64,000 nucleotides of DNA from Bacteroidales bacterium (GCA_017551425.1 JAFZLQ010000007.1:3872-67871); one strand, 5' to 3'; numbered from the stretch's first letter, positions 44,701 through 52,819 are shown. Translations and numbers: made by a program. The notes: generated by a model from the sequence alone, not told the origin.

Positions 44701-45819
44701 TTAGTCAAGGATGCTAACTGTGGACATTTCAACTTCCACCCAGTCGGTGACCTGAGGATCGAAGAGGATTTCGTTGAGCTTGAAGTTGAGGGTGTAGTTG
44801 TACTTCTTACCAGGCTCCCAGGCAGCAACTGCAGCTGCGGGATCGTAATCGGTAGAACCTTCCTTGACCTTGGACCAAGGAGCGGGAACAGTCACGGTGC
44901 CGGTGATGGCAGCGCTACCGGTCTGCTGCATGGTGTAGTTGATGGTAATCTGCGTACCGGGAACTTCAGCAATACTGTTGGCGGGATCAGCGTCTACGTG
45001 GACGTAAGCATTCTGAGGGATCATGACATTAGCGGCACCATAAAGGTCGGCGGCCACATCCGAAGCAGCGTAATTAACAACCTGAGAAGTTGCATAGTAA
45101 GCCCAATCTTCGGTCTGAGCGGCATTGTCGGTCCATGTGAAAGCGTTGTTCGCATATGCGAGGTCGCCGGAAAGGTCGATGTTATTGAGGGTTACGCTGT
45201 TCAGCGTGAAGGTAACATCGGCGGAATAATCCTCATTGGTACGGGCACGGAACTGAATCTGGGAAAGGGCGTGCTTGAAGACCATAGGAAGTGCGTCGGC
45301 GCGGCGGGTGCCTGCGTTGGTGGCGAACATCAGGTCGACAGTCTTGTTGCCGGAAGCGATGGTGTAGTCGGCTATTGTAGCCTGAGGCTTGTCGTTGGTA
45401 GCGTCCCAACCGGTGGTGGAAGGAGCAACGGTAGAAGGGTGCACAGCAAGGAAGCTAATGGCGCCGGTGTAGGGCCAGTAGTAGTAATGATCAGCGTTTC
45501 TCCAAGCGAGCTCATGATTAGCGGCAGAAGCACCCTTAGTCCACTCAATGGTCAGGTTGCTCATGAAGTTGGAAGCGGCGGCGTCCGCAAACTCAGAGAA
45601 GTCACCGGCCTCGGACTGCCAGCCCCAGACCTGGAAGGTGTTGTCGGTGCCGTAGGTGGTACCGGAAATGATGGCGTTGTTGGCCTTGGTGGCCATGGAA
45701 GTAACGGCGGCGAAGCCGATTTCGTCTTTGGACTCTTTGTTGATGGTGTCAACGGTGAGCTTGTCGCATCCTGCGAGCACTACCAGTGCTGCGGCGAGAA
45801 TCAATTGATTTGTTTTCAT
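44701..45819 (-). CDS. Fimbrillin-family lipoprotein, shaft candidate
   Basis: 372 residues from the ATG at 45819, which begins a proper lipoprotein signal (MKTNQLILAAALVVLAGC); an upstream in-frame start would add 11 poor residues. Thr44-Lys45-Ala46 motif, core block VFKHALSQIQFRARTNEDY, C-terminal KLNEILFDPQVTDW. As the first pilin after the anchor-like gene it takes the place of fimA/mfa1 in related loci, so it is the best candidate for the major subunit. Confidence 0.88.
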   Translation of the reverse strand: MKTNQLILAAALVVLAGCDKLTVDTINKESKDEIGFAAVTSMATKANNAIISGTTYGTDNTFQVWGWQSEAGDFSEFADAAASNFMSNLTIEWTKGASAANHELAWRNADHYYYWPYTGAISFLAVHPSTVAPSTTGWDATNDKPQATIADYTIASGNKTVDLMFATNAGTRRADALPMVFKHALSQIQFRARTNEDYSADVTFTLNSVTLNNIDLSGDLAYANNAFTWTDNAAQTEDWAYYATSQVVNYAASDVAADLYGAANVMIPQNAYVHVDADPANSIAEVPGTQITINYTMQQTGSAAITGTVTVPAPWSKVKEGSTDYDPAAAVAAWEPGKKYNYTLNFKLNEILFDPQVTDWVEVEMSTVSILD

Positions 45820-45865
45820 GATGAATTGATTGTTTATAAAAAGGTTTAACATAAAATATTGATTT

Positions 45866-46903
45866 TTAAATATTTATCGGGATATCTTCCTCATCCCAGT
45901 CATCGACGCCGGGCTGGAAGCCACCGCTTCCGTTGCTGCCGGGCTGAGGCTGAGGAAGGTCAATTTCTTCTTCAATGTGGATTATCTGGTCTTCGTAAGC
46001 GACGTCTGTGAAGAACTCGTCGGTGATGTCGCGGTGCCATTCAACCACGTCGCCGCCTACGGTCTTGATGATGATGGTAAGCCAGAGACGGCTCTCAACA
46101 GACGGGTTCTTGCCGAAGGTGTTGAACTGGCCGACGATGAGGTCGCTGTATTCCGAGTCGTTGCCGGCGGTCATGTCGAACATCAGGGTGACGTCGGTAT
46201 CGGTCTTGCCCTGTTCCTTGGGAAGGCCGATGAAGTTGGAAGCGATCTGGCCGGTGAGCAGTGCGCGGGCGGATGCCATGTACTGCTCGTTCCTTATGCG
46301 GACGGAGATCTTCCAGGTTTCGATGATGGTTTCAGCGTTGGCCTCGATGACCTGCTCGCCGTCTATGTTCAGGACCTCGACATCCTGGTGGCTTACGAAC
46401 AGGTGGTCGGGCTCGTAGATGACGGGGTTCTCCTGGATCTGCTTGAGGGCGAGGTCCCAGGCGCTGAGCTCGTCGGCCGTCTCGCCCCTGGTGACTGCGG
46501 AGGTGGCGCGGCGGATTGCGTTGAGGGTGCTGGTCTTGAGGGCCTGCGACACCTCGTTGGTGTATGCCTCGATGGAGTAGTAGTTGCGGTCGTTGCGGAG
46601 GAGGGTGGCCTGGGTATCGAAGTTATATCCGATGAACTTGTATTTTCCCGGAGGGAGGGATACGCGGCCGCCGCCTGCAGGGAGGTAGCACTCGGTCACG
46701 AGGTCGAAGGTCTCGGGATCGAAGAACATCACGCGCATCATCTCGGGCTCGGGCAGGTTCTGCACCTGGCCGTTCACCTGCACGTTGAGGCGGATGTTGA
46801 GACGGAGGTCGATGGTGGCGTTGCCATATTCAAGCGGGCGACGCTCGCAGCCTGTTATGACTGTGAGCGCAGCAAGGATGAATATGAAGAGACGCCTTCT
46901 CAT
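45866..46903 (-). CDS. DUF5119 / FimB-Mfa2-like fimbrial anchor lipoprotein
   Basis: 345 residues with lipobox ending at Cys19 and the family hallmark CERRPLEYG right after it. The N-terminal beta domain (ATIDLRLNIRLNVQVNG) and GKYKFIGYNFDT fit DUF5119 proteins, which sit beside fimbrillin genes and resemble the anchoring pilins FimB/Mfa2. Unlike the other eight pilus proteins it lacks a Thr-Lys processing motif, as expected for a subunit that stays lipid-anchored and terminates the fibre. The C-terminus is acidic (DDWDEEDIPINI). It overlaps the DUF3575 gene by 4 bp. Confidence 0.82.
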   Translation of the reverse strand: MRRRLFIFILAALTVITGCERRPLEYGNATIDLRLNIRLNVQVNGQVQNLPEPEMMRVMFFDPETFDLVTECYLPAGGGRVSLPPGKYKFIGYNFDTQATLLRNDRNYYSIEAYTNEVSQALKTSTLNAIRRATSAVTRGETADELSAWDLALKQIQENPVIYEPDHLFVSHQDVEVLNIDGEQVIEANAETIIETWKISVRIRNEQYMASARALLTGQIASNFIGLPKEQGKTDTDVTLMFDMTAGNDSEYSDLIVGQFNTFGKNPSVESRLWLTIIIKTVGGDVVEWHRDITDEFFTDVAYEDQIIHIEEEIDLPQPQPGSNGSGGFQPGVDDWDEEDIPINI

Positions 46904-47658
46904 CTGTCTGACCTCTGTTTAGCCGGCCTTCGCCTGTTGTTGTAGAACAGCCAGGTCAGCGTAAGCCTGGCGTCCGTAATGCCGAAGTACCTCCAGGTTC
47001 CCCTGTACTGGAACATGAGGTAATCGTTGTTGGAGCGGCCTTCGTAGTAACGGTACCGCGTATATAATGGACCGAATCCCACACCGGCGTTGAGGCTGAA
47101 GTTGCGGCCGAGGGTGATGCCGTAGCCGATGCCGAGGGCTCCGAGGATCTCCTCGCCCTGATAGCCTTTGCCGAAGAATTCGAAATCGTAATAACCGACG
47201 CCTGCGGAAGCGTAGGCGTACCAGCCGTCCAGGACCCTGCGCTCCTTGACGCCGTAGCGGAAGGGGTTGAGGAAGCTGCCGCCGGGATACCAGCGTCCGC
47301 CGATTGCGAGGTGCATGAGCTCGACGCACTCGGAGTTGTTGTTCCATGCGTGCCAGGGAGCGGTGACGAGATAGTCGGCGTAAACGCTCCAGTGCTCACC
47401 CACGGGGACCTCCACTCCGACGGTGGCGGGCACGGTGTTGTATCCGGTGAAGATGGTGGCGTATTCGAAGAAGAGGTTGGAAGTGACGGCAAGCATGGGG
47501 GTGCGGACGGTGTCCTCAGCCTCACGTACGTACGTAGTGTCTGCATGCGCGCGTACAAAAAAAGGCTCGACGGGGGTACAATATGCCGAACCGCCACCGA
47601 GGATCCCGAGGGACATGACGGCGGCAGATATAAGGGCTATGATTCCTTTGAGTGACAA
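46900..47658 (-). CDS. DUF3575 outer-membrane barrel protein of the fimbrial operon
   Basis: 252 residues if the TTG at 47658 is used; this gives a full hydrophobic signal (LKGIIALISAAVMSLGIL), whereas the first ATG lies inside it. Barrel features: TSNLFFEYATIFTGYNTVPATVGVEVPVG, GGRWYPGG, YASAGVGYYDFEF, LGIGYGITLG, and TDARLTLTWLFYN near the end. DUF3575 barrels commonly lead fimbrillin operons in Bacteroidales; their role in assembly is not established. It is the first gene of the operon. Confidence 0.82.
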   Translation of the reverse strand: MSLKGIIALISAAVMSLGILGGGSAYCTPVEPFFVRAHADTTYVREAEDTVRTPMLAVTSNLFFEYATIFTGYNTVPATVGVEVPVGEHWSVYADYLVTAPWHAWNNNSECVELMHLAIGGRWYPGGSFLNPFRYGVKERRVLDGWYAYASAGVGYYDFEFFGKGYQGEEILGALGIGYGITLGRNFSLNAGVGFGPLYTRYRYYEGRSNNDYLMFQYRGTWRYFGITDARLTLTWLFYNNRRRPAKQRSDR

Positions 47659-47713
47659 AATCCGTTAACTATATCTAACCAGTTCGCTTATTCTACTTCG
47701 TAGAAAAGTGCTG

Positions 47714-47721
47714 CAAAGATA
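47714..47721 (-). promoter_or_regulatory. -7 element of the fimbrial operon
   Basis: TATCTTTG (TAnnTTTG), 55 nt before the TTG start of the DUF3575 gene. No TTTG at the -33 spacing, so an activator may be needed. Confidence 0.5.
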
Positions 47722-47946
47722 TGTCAAATAAATCGATTATCGTTCTCTTTTTTGAAGTTTTTTTACACAAATTTTTTAAAATGTTTCGCAACACAAACGA
47801 AATAGCCATTGTACGCACGTGTGTACGCGTTTTTTATAATATTAACGAAACACGAAAGGGTTTCGGATGATTTCGGAATTTCGCTAATTTTTGCACCCCC
47901 GTACACCACACCCAGGCGCCTTATCGCCGGAGAACAGGAATAAATG

Positions 47947-47969
47947 CGGCCCGCCTTGGGAGCGGGCCG
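47947..47969 (-). terminator. Probable terminator of the HxxxDG acyltransferase gene
   Basis: Perfect 8-bp stem CGGCCCGC/GCGGGCCG with 7-nt loop, followed on the minus strand by GCATTTATTCC. The U-tract is weak. Confidence 0.5.
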
Positions 47970-47991
47970 ACGTAAAAGTGTATGCTTTTTC

Positions 47992-49341
47992 TTAGAAAGA
48001 CAGGAGGAATCTGGGCAATATGGACCTGCCGCTGAAGCGCGGTTTGCTGGACGGCTCGGTGCGGTTCAGGGGGCGGAGAGGGCCTGCAGGGACCTCTATC
48101 CGGGCCCAGATCCCGAGTTCGCGCAGCTTGCGCACGAAAATACGCTCGAAGCAGTCTTCCGCTATCTTGCGGGTGAAATTCAGGTACATACGCCCTCCGA
48201 AGCTCACGCCGGCGCAGGATCCGGAGCGCCCGCGGGTGCGGCCAAGCACGAAGTTCAGGTCACGTATGTGCCGTGCCACACCCTCGGGAAGCTCCACGTT
48301 GCCTATGTTGGAAAAAGTGTAGGTGCCGTAGTTGTCTCCCTTGAGGAAGTTTATGAGATTGATTATGGGCTTCTTGATGAAGAGGGGGATGATCCGTATC
48401 CCCAGGTTGTCCTCCAGCTGCACGTTGGCGGCTATGCGGCGGGTAAGACGAGCCGGCTGCATGTAGAGGCGCTTCTGGTACTTGACCTCGCGGAGGGCGT
48501 CCTCGAAACTGTAATATCCGTTGCTCAGGTCGAGGCTCAGATAAACGTAGGACGAGAAGTTCCGGAGTGTCCTGCTGCCGAAAATGGGCCGCAGGTTGAC
48601 GGGGAGTTCCATGCGGATATGCTGGCGCTTGCGGCCTTTCTGGGAGGCATGAACCTCCTGTAACGAGGTGAGCATCAGAGCTGAAAGCAGTTCGGTCACG
48701 GTGCATCCGAGTTCCTTAGCCTTGGCGTGGACCTGCTCCGAAGAAAAAGAAACGCTCATGGAATTGAGCACGTCGGGCAGCTCTTCGGTGCCCTTGATGT
48801 GCCAGGCCTTTTTCTCTTCGTCGAGGGCGCCTTTGGTGCCCGAGAACTTGTCGAAGCCGTCTTCAAGCTCCTCCGCTATCGGCTCGTCGTCTGGATTGTA
48901 TATCCATTTGCCGTACTCCACTGCGGCGCCGCCGGAGAGCTTAAGATACTCGGCAACTGTGCTGAGCAGGAAGGTGAGGGCGCCGTTGCCGTCGGTAAGG
49001 GCATGATAGACGTCCAGGAATATGCGGGAGTCGCTGCAGCCGAGCTTGAACATGTAGCCGCCGTTGCGCTTTACGTCGATAGGGGCGAGGCGGCGGAATC
49101 CGCATACTGCCGGATCGTTATCCAGCTTCTGGAGGAACCACCAGAACAATCCGCGGCGAATCGAATAGCGGAAACTGGGAAAGCGCTTCATGACGCTCTG
49201 GAGGGCGTCGTCCAGAAGGGCCGCATCCACCGGTGCGTCGAGGGTTACCGCCATCCGGTACACCGTGGCGTATTTACGGGTACGGCAGGAAGGATATATT
49301 ATTGCTGAATTCTCTAATCTTGTCCATTCAGGTGCTGTCAT
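47992..49341 (-). CDS. Condensation/alcohol-acetyltransferase-like HxxxDG acyltransferase
   Basis: 449 residues from the ATG at 49341 (MTAPEWTRLENSAIIYPSC); the open frame upstream covers the promoter. The catalytic-type motif YHALTDGNG (His113, Asp117-Gly118) follows DSRIFLDV, as in BAHD, condensation-domain and AATase enzymes. A second block NFSSYVYLSLDLS and a TFSNIGNVELP strand fit the two-lobed CAT-like fold. There is no signal peptide, so it is probably cytosolic and moves an acyl chain from a thioester to an alcohol or amine. It is divergent from a LytTR regulator with clear promoters on both strands. Substrates unknown. Confidence 0.75.
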   Translation of the reverse strand: MTAPEWTRLENSAIIYPSCRTRKYATVYRMAVTLDAPVDAALLDDALQSVMKRFPSFRYSIRRGLFWWFLQKLDNDPAVCGFRRLAPIDVKRNGGYMFKLGCSDSRIFLDVYHALTDGNGALTFLLSTVAEYLKLSGGAAVEYGKWIYNPDDEPIAEELEDGFDKFSGTKGALDEEKKAWHIKGTEELPDVLNSMSVSFSSEQVHAKAKELGCTVTELLSALMLTSLQEVHASQKGRKRQHIRMELPVNLRPIFGSRTLRNFSSYVYLSLDLSNGYYSFEDALREVKYQKRLYMQPARLTRRIAANVQLEDNLGIRIIPLFIKKPIINLINFLKGDNYGTYTFSNIGNVELPEGVARHIRDLNFVLGRTRGRSGSCAGVSFGGRMYLNFTRKIAEDCFERIFVRKLRELGIWARIEVPAGPLRPLNRTEPSSKPRFSGRSILPRFLLSF

Positions 49342-49368
49342 GGTTGTGCATTTTTCTGTTTGGCGATG

Positions 49369-49400
49369 CAAAATTACATACGCGGGTACGGTCGCACAAA
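49369..49400 (-). promoter_or_regulatory. Promoter of the HxxxDG acyltransferase gene
   Basis: Minus strand: TTTG at 49400-49397, 20-nt spacer, TAATTTTG at 49376-49369, 27 nt before the ATG. A good Bacteroidota consensus match. Confidence 0.78.
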
Positions 49401-49423
49401 AAAGAGGGACGAAAGGCATATTT

Positions 49424-49516
49424 TTGTGACCAAATCAGCAAAATTGTGACAAAAACCCAGAAAAGTTGTGACGAAATCAAAATAATGTTTATCTTTGTCA
49501 CAACAAAATTAGTGAC
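49424..49516 (+). promoter_or_regulatory. TTGTGAC repeat array, putative LytTR operator
   Basis: TTGTGAC occurs at 49424-49430, 49444-49450 and 49466-49472 (20 and 22 bp apart, two helical turns). An inverted GTCACAA follows at 49497-49503 and a degenerate TAGTGAC at 49510-49516. Phased direct repeats of this kind are how LytTR domains bind, so they may be sites for the regulator encoded next to them, controlling both divergent genes. Confidence 0.6.
49490..49497 (+). promoter_or_regulatory. -7 element of the LytTR regulator gene
   Basis: TATCTTTG, 21 nt before the ATG at 49519. Its upstream half overlaps the third TTGTGAC repeat, which suits autoregulation. Confidence 0.65.
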
Positions 49517-49518
49517 GA

Positions 49519-50340
49519 ATGAAAACATTTCCAAGGGCGCTTACCCGCCTTCCGTCAACCTTCATACACATGGCCGCGCTTCCCGTGAGCTTCCTTGTGG
49601 GGGCGCTGGTTTACGAGCCCGCGGCCCTGAACAGCCTGATGGGCGCGGGAGACAGCTACGCCGGCATGACCAGCGTGGATTCCTTCAACACAATCATCTG
49701 CGCCGCCATCATCCTGCTTGTAATGGCCATCTCGCGCATGACGCTCTGGCTCATCCGCAGGCACTTCCCCGCCGGAATGTGGCAGTATTTCTTCTGGTGC
49801 ATCATGGAGATTGTCGTCTGCTGCGCCTTCACCGGAATGTACCTCGTGCTGATGGACCACGCTTACGACGGCGGCTTCTTCTACTACTTCGGCCGCAGCG
49901 TCACATCCATCGGGTCAATACTGGTATATCCATATCTGGTGCTCGCACTGCTTTACATGGCGCTGGACGAGCCGCGCACCGGCCCCGTAGAGGGGAACGT
50001 CCGCCTCAAGTTCTACGACAACCGCCATCAGCTCAAGTTCATAACGGAGGCGTCGTCGGTGCTGTACATCGAGTCGAACGAGAACTACATCGTCATACAT
50101 TACCTGGACAACGGCATGGAGAAGCGTTTCCAGGTGCGCAATTCCATGAAGAGCATCGAGCCACTGTGCGAGCAGGCGGGTTTTGCGCGCACCCACCGCT
50201 GCTTCATCGTCAATCCGCGTCACGTAAAACTCATACGCAAGGAGCCCGGAGGCACCAACGTAGCCGACCTCGGCCTCGCGCATGAAGACGGCATCCCCAT
50301 CTCCAAGAAGTATTACGACAGCATAGCGGCGCTGCTATAG
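49519..50340 (+). CDS. Membrane-bound LytTR-family transcriptional regulator
   Basis: 273 residues. Four hydrophobic helices in the first 150 residues (for example IICAAIILLVMAISRM and YFFWCIMEIVVCCAFTGMYL) are joined to a C-terminal LytTR DNA-binding domain (about 165-268): VLYIESNENYIVIHYL, RNSMKSIEPL, FARTHRCFIVNPRHV, DGIPISKKYY. No receiver domain, so it probably senses a membrane signal directly. It is divergent from the HxxxDG acyltransferase gene and close to phased TTGTGAC repeats, suggesting a dedicated local regulator. Confidence 0.88.
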   Translation: MKTFPRALTRLPSTFIHMAALPVSFLVGALVYEPAALNSLMGAGDSYAGMTSVDSFNTIICAAIILLVMAISRMTLWLIRRHFPAGMWQYFFWCIMEIVVCCAFTGMYLVLMDHAYDGGFFYYFGRSVTSIGSILVYPYLVLALLYMALDEPRTGPVEGNVRLKFYDNRHQLKFITEASSVLYIESNENYIVIHYLDNGMEKRFQVRNSMKSIEPLCEQAGFARTHRCFIVNPRHVKLIRKEPGGTNVADLGLAHEDGIPISKKYYDSIAALL

Positions 50341-50356
50341 CCGCATCACACAGAAA

Positions 50357-50383
50357 TCCCGGGAGTCTTTCAGGCCCCCGGGA
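50357..50383. terminator. Possible bidirectional terminator
   Basis: 7-bp stem TCCCGGG/CCCGGGA with 13-nt loop between the convergent LytTR and BIG2 genes. T-tracts are poor on both sides, so support is from position and structure only. Confidence 0.4.
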
Positions 50384-50405
50384 CTTGTATGTTGCACTTT
50401 GAGCT

Positions 50406-51230
50406 CTATTGCGATACGGTCACGAGGCAGTAGGACTTGAGGTCCCCGTCTTCCGCGGTAACCTTTACGTGGGCGGTGCCGGGAGCTATGCCGGTAACCA
50501 CGCCCTCCTGGGTGACTGTCACTATGCTCTCGTCAAGGCTGGCCCAGCTGACGGAGGGATTGGTGGCGTCTTCCGGAAGGAGGGTGAGTTCGAGGAGTTC
50601 GGACTCCCCTACCGCAATGTGCAGGGTCTGGGGGATGTAAAGCATCTGGACGTGGATGAACGCGGGAAGGACGGTGATGCTGCAGCTGTCCGTAAAACCG
50701 CCTTCCTCCGTGGTTACGGTTATCTCCGCCGTACCCTCGCCCTCGGTCGTGAGCACTCCGGAAGCGTTGACTGTGACTACGGACTTGTCTGAACTGCGCC
50801 AGGCGAGCTTCTTGTTGATGGCAGTCTCAGGCAATACCGTGGGCTGGAAGATGTAGCCGTCTCCGAGGTACAGCGACAGCTCGTTGCAATCCAGTTTGAC
50901 TCCGGAGACGAGTTCCTCCCTGTAGCCGCGGACCAGGACCTCGCAGCTGGCGAGCAGGCCGCCCTTTACGCTGCGGGCGGTGACGGTTGCGGTGCCGGGA
51001 AGAACGGCGGTGACTGTGCCGGAAGAAGATACCGTTGCCACGTCCTTGTTGTCTGTGTACCACTGTACGGCGTCCTCGGCGTCCGAAAGGAAGTGCACCT
51101 GGAGGGTCTGGGTGTCCCCCACCGCCATGAACAGGCTGTGAGGCTCGAGGACTATGCGGTCTATGTGTATGTCCGGGGTGCAGCCGGCCGCGACGAGCAG
51201 GACTGCAGCCATGATATTCCTGATGCTCAT
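50406..51230 (-). CDS. Lipoprotein with three BIG2 (Ig-like) domains
   Basis: 274 residues from the ATG at 51230, giving the lipobox LVAAGC (Cys17). Three tandem bacterial Ig-like group 2 domains follow (about 25-105, 115-195 and 200-274). Each has a VGDTQTLQVHFLSDAED-type opening, a W-x-S/T-x-D-x-x-VATV strand and a GTATVTA-type closing strand. Such proteins are surface-exposed and often adhesive or spacer modules. A -7 box ends 4 nt before this ATG, so the transcript appears leaderless. Function unassigned. Confidence 0.85.
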   Translation of the reverse strand: MSIRNIMAAVLLVAAGCTPDIHIDRIVLEPHSLFMAVGDTQTLQVHFLSDAEDAVQWYTDNKDVATVSSSGTVTAVLPGTATVTARSVKGGLLASCEVLVRGYREELVSGVKLDCNELSLYLGDGYIFQPTVLPETAINKKLAWRSSDKSVVTVNASGVLTTEGEGTAEITVTTEEGGFTDSCSITVLPAFIHVQMLYIPQTLHIAVGESELLELTLLPEDATNPSVSWASLDESIVTVTQEGVVTGIAPGTAHVKVTAEDGDLKSYCLVTVSQ

Positions 51231-51234
51231 GCCG

Positions 51235-51242
51235 CAAAGATA
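51235..51242 (-). promoter_or_regulatory. -7 element abutting the BIG2 lipoprotein start
   Basis: Minus strand reads TATCTTTGCGGCATG: the -7 box is 4 nt from the start codon. The same arrangement occurs at 56579-56593. Confidence 0.6.
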
Positions 51243-51253
51243 AGATTTTTTAT

Positions 51254-51261
51254 TATATTTG
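51254..51261 (+). promoter_or_regulatory. -7 element of the Omp85-like gene
   Basis: TATATTTG, 37 nt before the ATG at 51299, in an AT-rich divergent gap. Confidence 0.6.
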
Positions 51262-51298
51262 TGGACTTGATGAATTACATTAATTCTAACATACCAAT

Positions 51299-52780
51299 AT
51301 GAAAAAACTCTTTTTGACACTCTCTGCGTTCACTCTTGCAGCATTGTGCTACACAGTTTCCGCACAGGAAGTCGAGGCCGCAACCGAGGCAGCCGTTGAG
51401 GCAGCCGCAGCAGCAGCCGAGCCCGAGAAGGAAATGAAGACAGGATGGAGCTTCGGCGTCCTCCCCACCGCAACATTCTCTGCCGACAACGGCTTCCAGG
51501 CCGGCGCTTTCGGTGACGTCTATTACTACGGAGACGGCAAGACATACCCCGATCCTCTCCACAAGATCAGCTGGGAGGCCTCATACTTCATCAAGAGCCA
51601 CCGTATGCGTCTGTACCTGGCTTACGACTCCAAGTATCTCATCCCCGGCATGCGCCTCAACGCATCCGTAACCTATATGAACGACCCTCTGTACAGTTTC
51701 TGGGGTTTCAACGGTCCGGCATCCTTCGACTCGGGCGTCCCGGCAAACTTCACCACGGTCGATTACGCTCTCTGGGGTAACAGGAATCTTGTTTACAATT
51801 CCAACAACATCAATTACTACGGCATGAGCCGCCAGATGCTCCGCGTGCTCGCCAATGTTCAGGGCCGCATCACCGACAACCTCAACTGGGCGGCCGGCGT
51901 GAATTTCTGGCACTGGACCCTCGGCGACATGAAGGATCCCGCAGTCGATGCCAACAAGGACGGCAACAAGACCAATTACGACCACAACCTCACCCTCTAC
52001 AAGAAGTACCAGGAACTCGGAGCCATCAAGCCCGAGGAGGCCGCAGGCGGTATGTCCCTTGAGCTCAATGCCGGTTTCGTATTCGACACCCGCGACATGG
52101 AAGCAGCTCCCAACCGCGGTATCTGGGCGGAGGCTTACCTCAACGGCGCACCCTATTCAGGAAACCCCGCCACCGGCCTCTACAGCCCTTACCTCAAGGC
52201 CTGCGTCTATTTCCGCCATTACATCGACATCCCCATCCATCTTCCTGCAGGAGATCCGGTCTTCGCATACCGTCTTGCATGGCAGCAGACCATTCTGGGA
52301 GAGACCCCTATCTACATGATCCAGAACAATCCCCTGCTGGTCCAGCGCAACATGATTTCCGAGGGCTTCGGCTCATCCAACACCATCCGCGGTCTGCGTG
52401 AGAACCGAATCCTGGCAGACGGTATGGCGTGGGCGAACACCGAGCTCCGCATCAAGATTGTCAACTTCAAGCTCTTCAACCAGTATTTCTACCTGGCTAC
52501 CAATCCGTTCTTCGATGCAGGTATCATCACCAAGCCTTACCGTGCAGACATCCTCAACAAGACCATCGAAGACCCTGCACTCGGCACCATCAACGGATAC
52601 GACGGCGGCAGCACCATCTACAATCCCGACAGGATCAAAGACCTGGTCTATAGCGCCGGTCTTGGCCTCAAGCTCGCGATGAACCAGAACTTCATCATCT
52701 CCGCCGAACTTGCCAAGTGCTTCACTCCCGGCCTCGACGGCGGTCTCTGGATCGGAATCGGTATCAACTATCAGTTCTAG
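51299..52780 (+). CDS. POTRA-less Omp85/BamA-like outer-membrane barrel
   Basis: 493 residues. Signal peptide (MKKLFLTLSAFTLAALCYTVSAQ), a short Ala/Glu-rich linker (about 24-45) and then a barrel without POTRA repeats. The sequence GSSNTIRGLRENRILADG matches the lid-loop (V/I)RG(F/L) motif of Omp85 surface-antigen proteins, and the barrel ends IGIGINYQF. BamA/TamA relatives insert or translocate outer-membrane molecules; POTRA-less members are less understood and may move lipids or proteins. Possible link to the acyl genes nearby is only positional. Confidence 0.8.
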   Translation: MKKLFLTLSAFTLAALCYTVSAQEVEAATEAAVEAAAAAAEPEKEMKTGWSFGVLPTATFSADNGFQAGAFGDVYYYGDGKTYPDPLHKISWEASYFIKSHRMRLYLAYDSKYLIPGMRLNASVTYMNDPLYSFWGFNGPASFDSGVPANFTTVDYALWGNRNLVYNSNNINYYGMSRQMLRVLANVQGRITDNLNWAAGVNFWHWTLGDMKDPAVDANKDGNKTNYDHNLTLYKKYQELGAIKPEEAAGGMSLELNAGFVFDTRDMEAAPNRGIWAEAYLNGAPYSGNPATGLYSPYLKACVYFRHYIDIPIHLPAGDPVFAYRLAWQQTILGETPIYMIQNNPLLVQRNMISEGFGSSNTIRGLRENRILADGMAWANTELRIKIVNFKLFNQYFYLATNPFFDAGIITKPYRADILNKTIEDPALGTINGYDGGSTIYNPDRIKDLVYSAGLGLKLAMNQNFIISAELAKCFTPGLDGGLWIGIGINYQF

Positions 52781-52810
52781 CGGCTGATCGCGGCTGACCG
52801 CGGCTGACCG
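52781..52810 (+). repeat. Three 10-bp tandem repeats
   Basis: CGGCTGATCG followed by two copies of CGGCTGACCG directly after the Omp85-like stop, between convergent genes. Each unit can pair CGG with CCG, so the array could form alternative small hairpins. Confidence 0.7.
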
Positions 52811-52819
52811 CCGGAGAAC

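Larger units (their letters stand above)
47659..47991. other. 333-bp AT-rich intergenic region upstream of the fimbrial operon
   Basis: Holds the operon's presumed promoter and leader. Visible items are a TAnnTTTG box (47714-47721), long T and A tracts (47744-47780), a near-palindrome GTACGCACGTGTGTAC (47811-47826), several TTTCG/CGAAA repeats (47784-47884), and a GC hairpin (47947-47969). No long inverted repeats of the sort that flank invertible promoters were seen, and no convincing reading frame. Confidence 0.7.

Noticed and set aside
47524..47540. ACGTACGTACGT palindrome as an operator
   Set aside because: It lies inside the DUF3575 coding region near the start and is explained by Tyr-Val-Arg codons; no paired site seen.
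47659..47991. Invertible promoter for phase variation of the pilus operon
   Set aside because: Only short or imperfect inverted repeats are present and no site-specific recombinase gene lies in the window.
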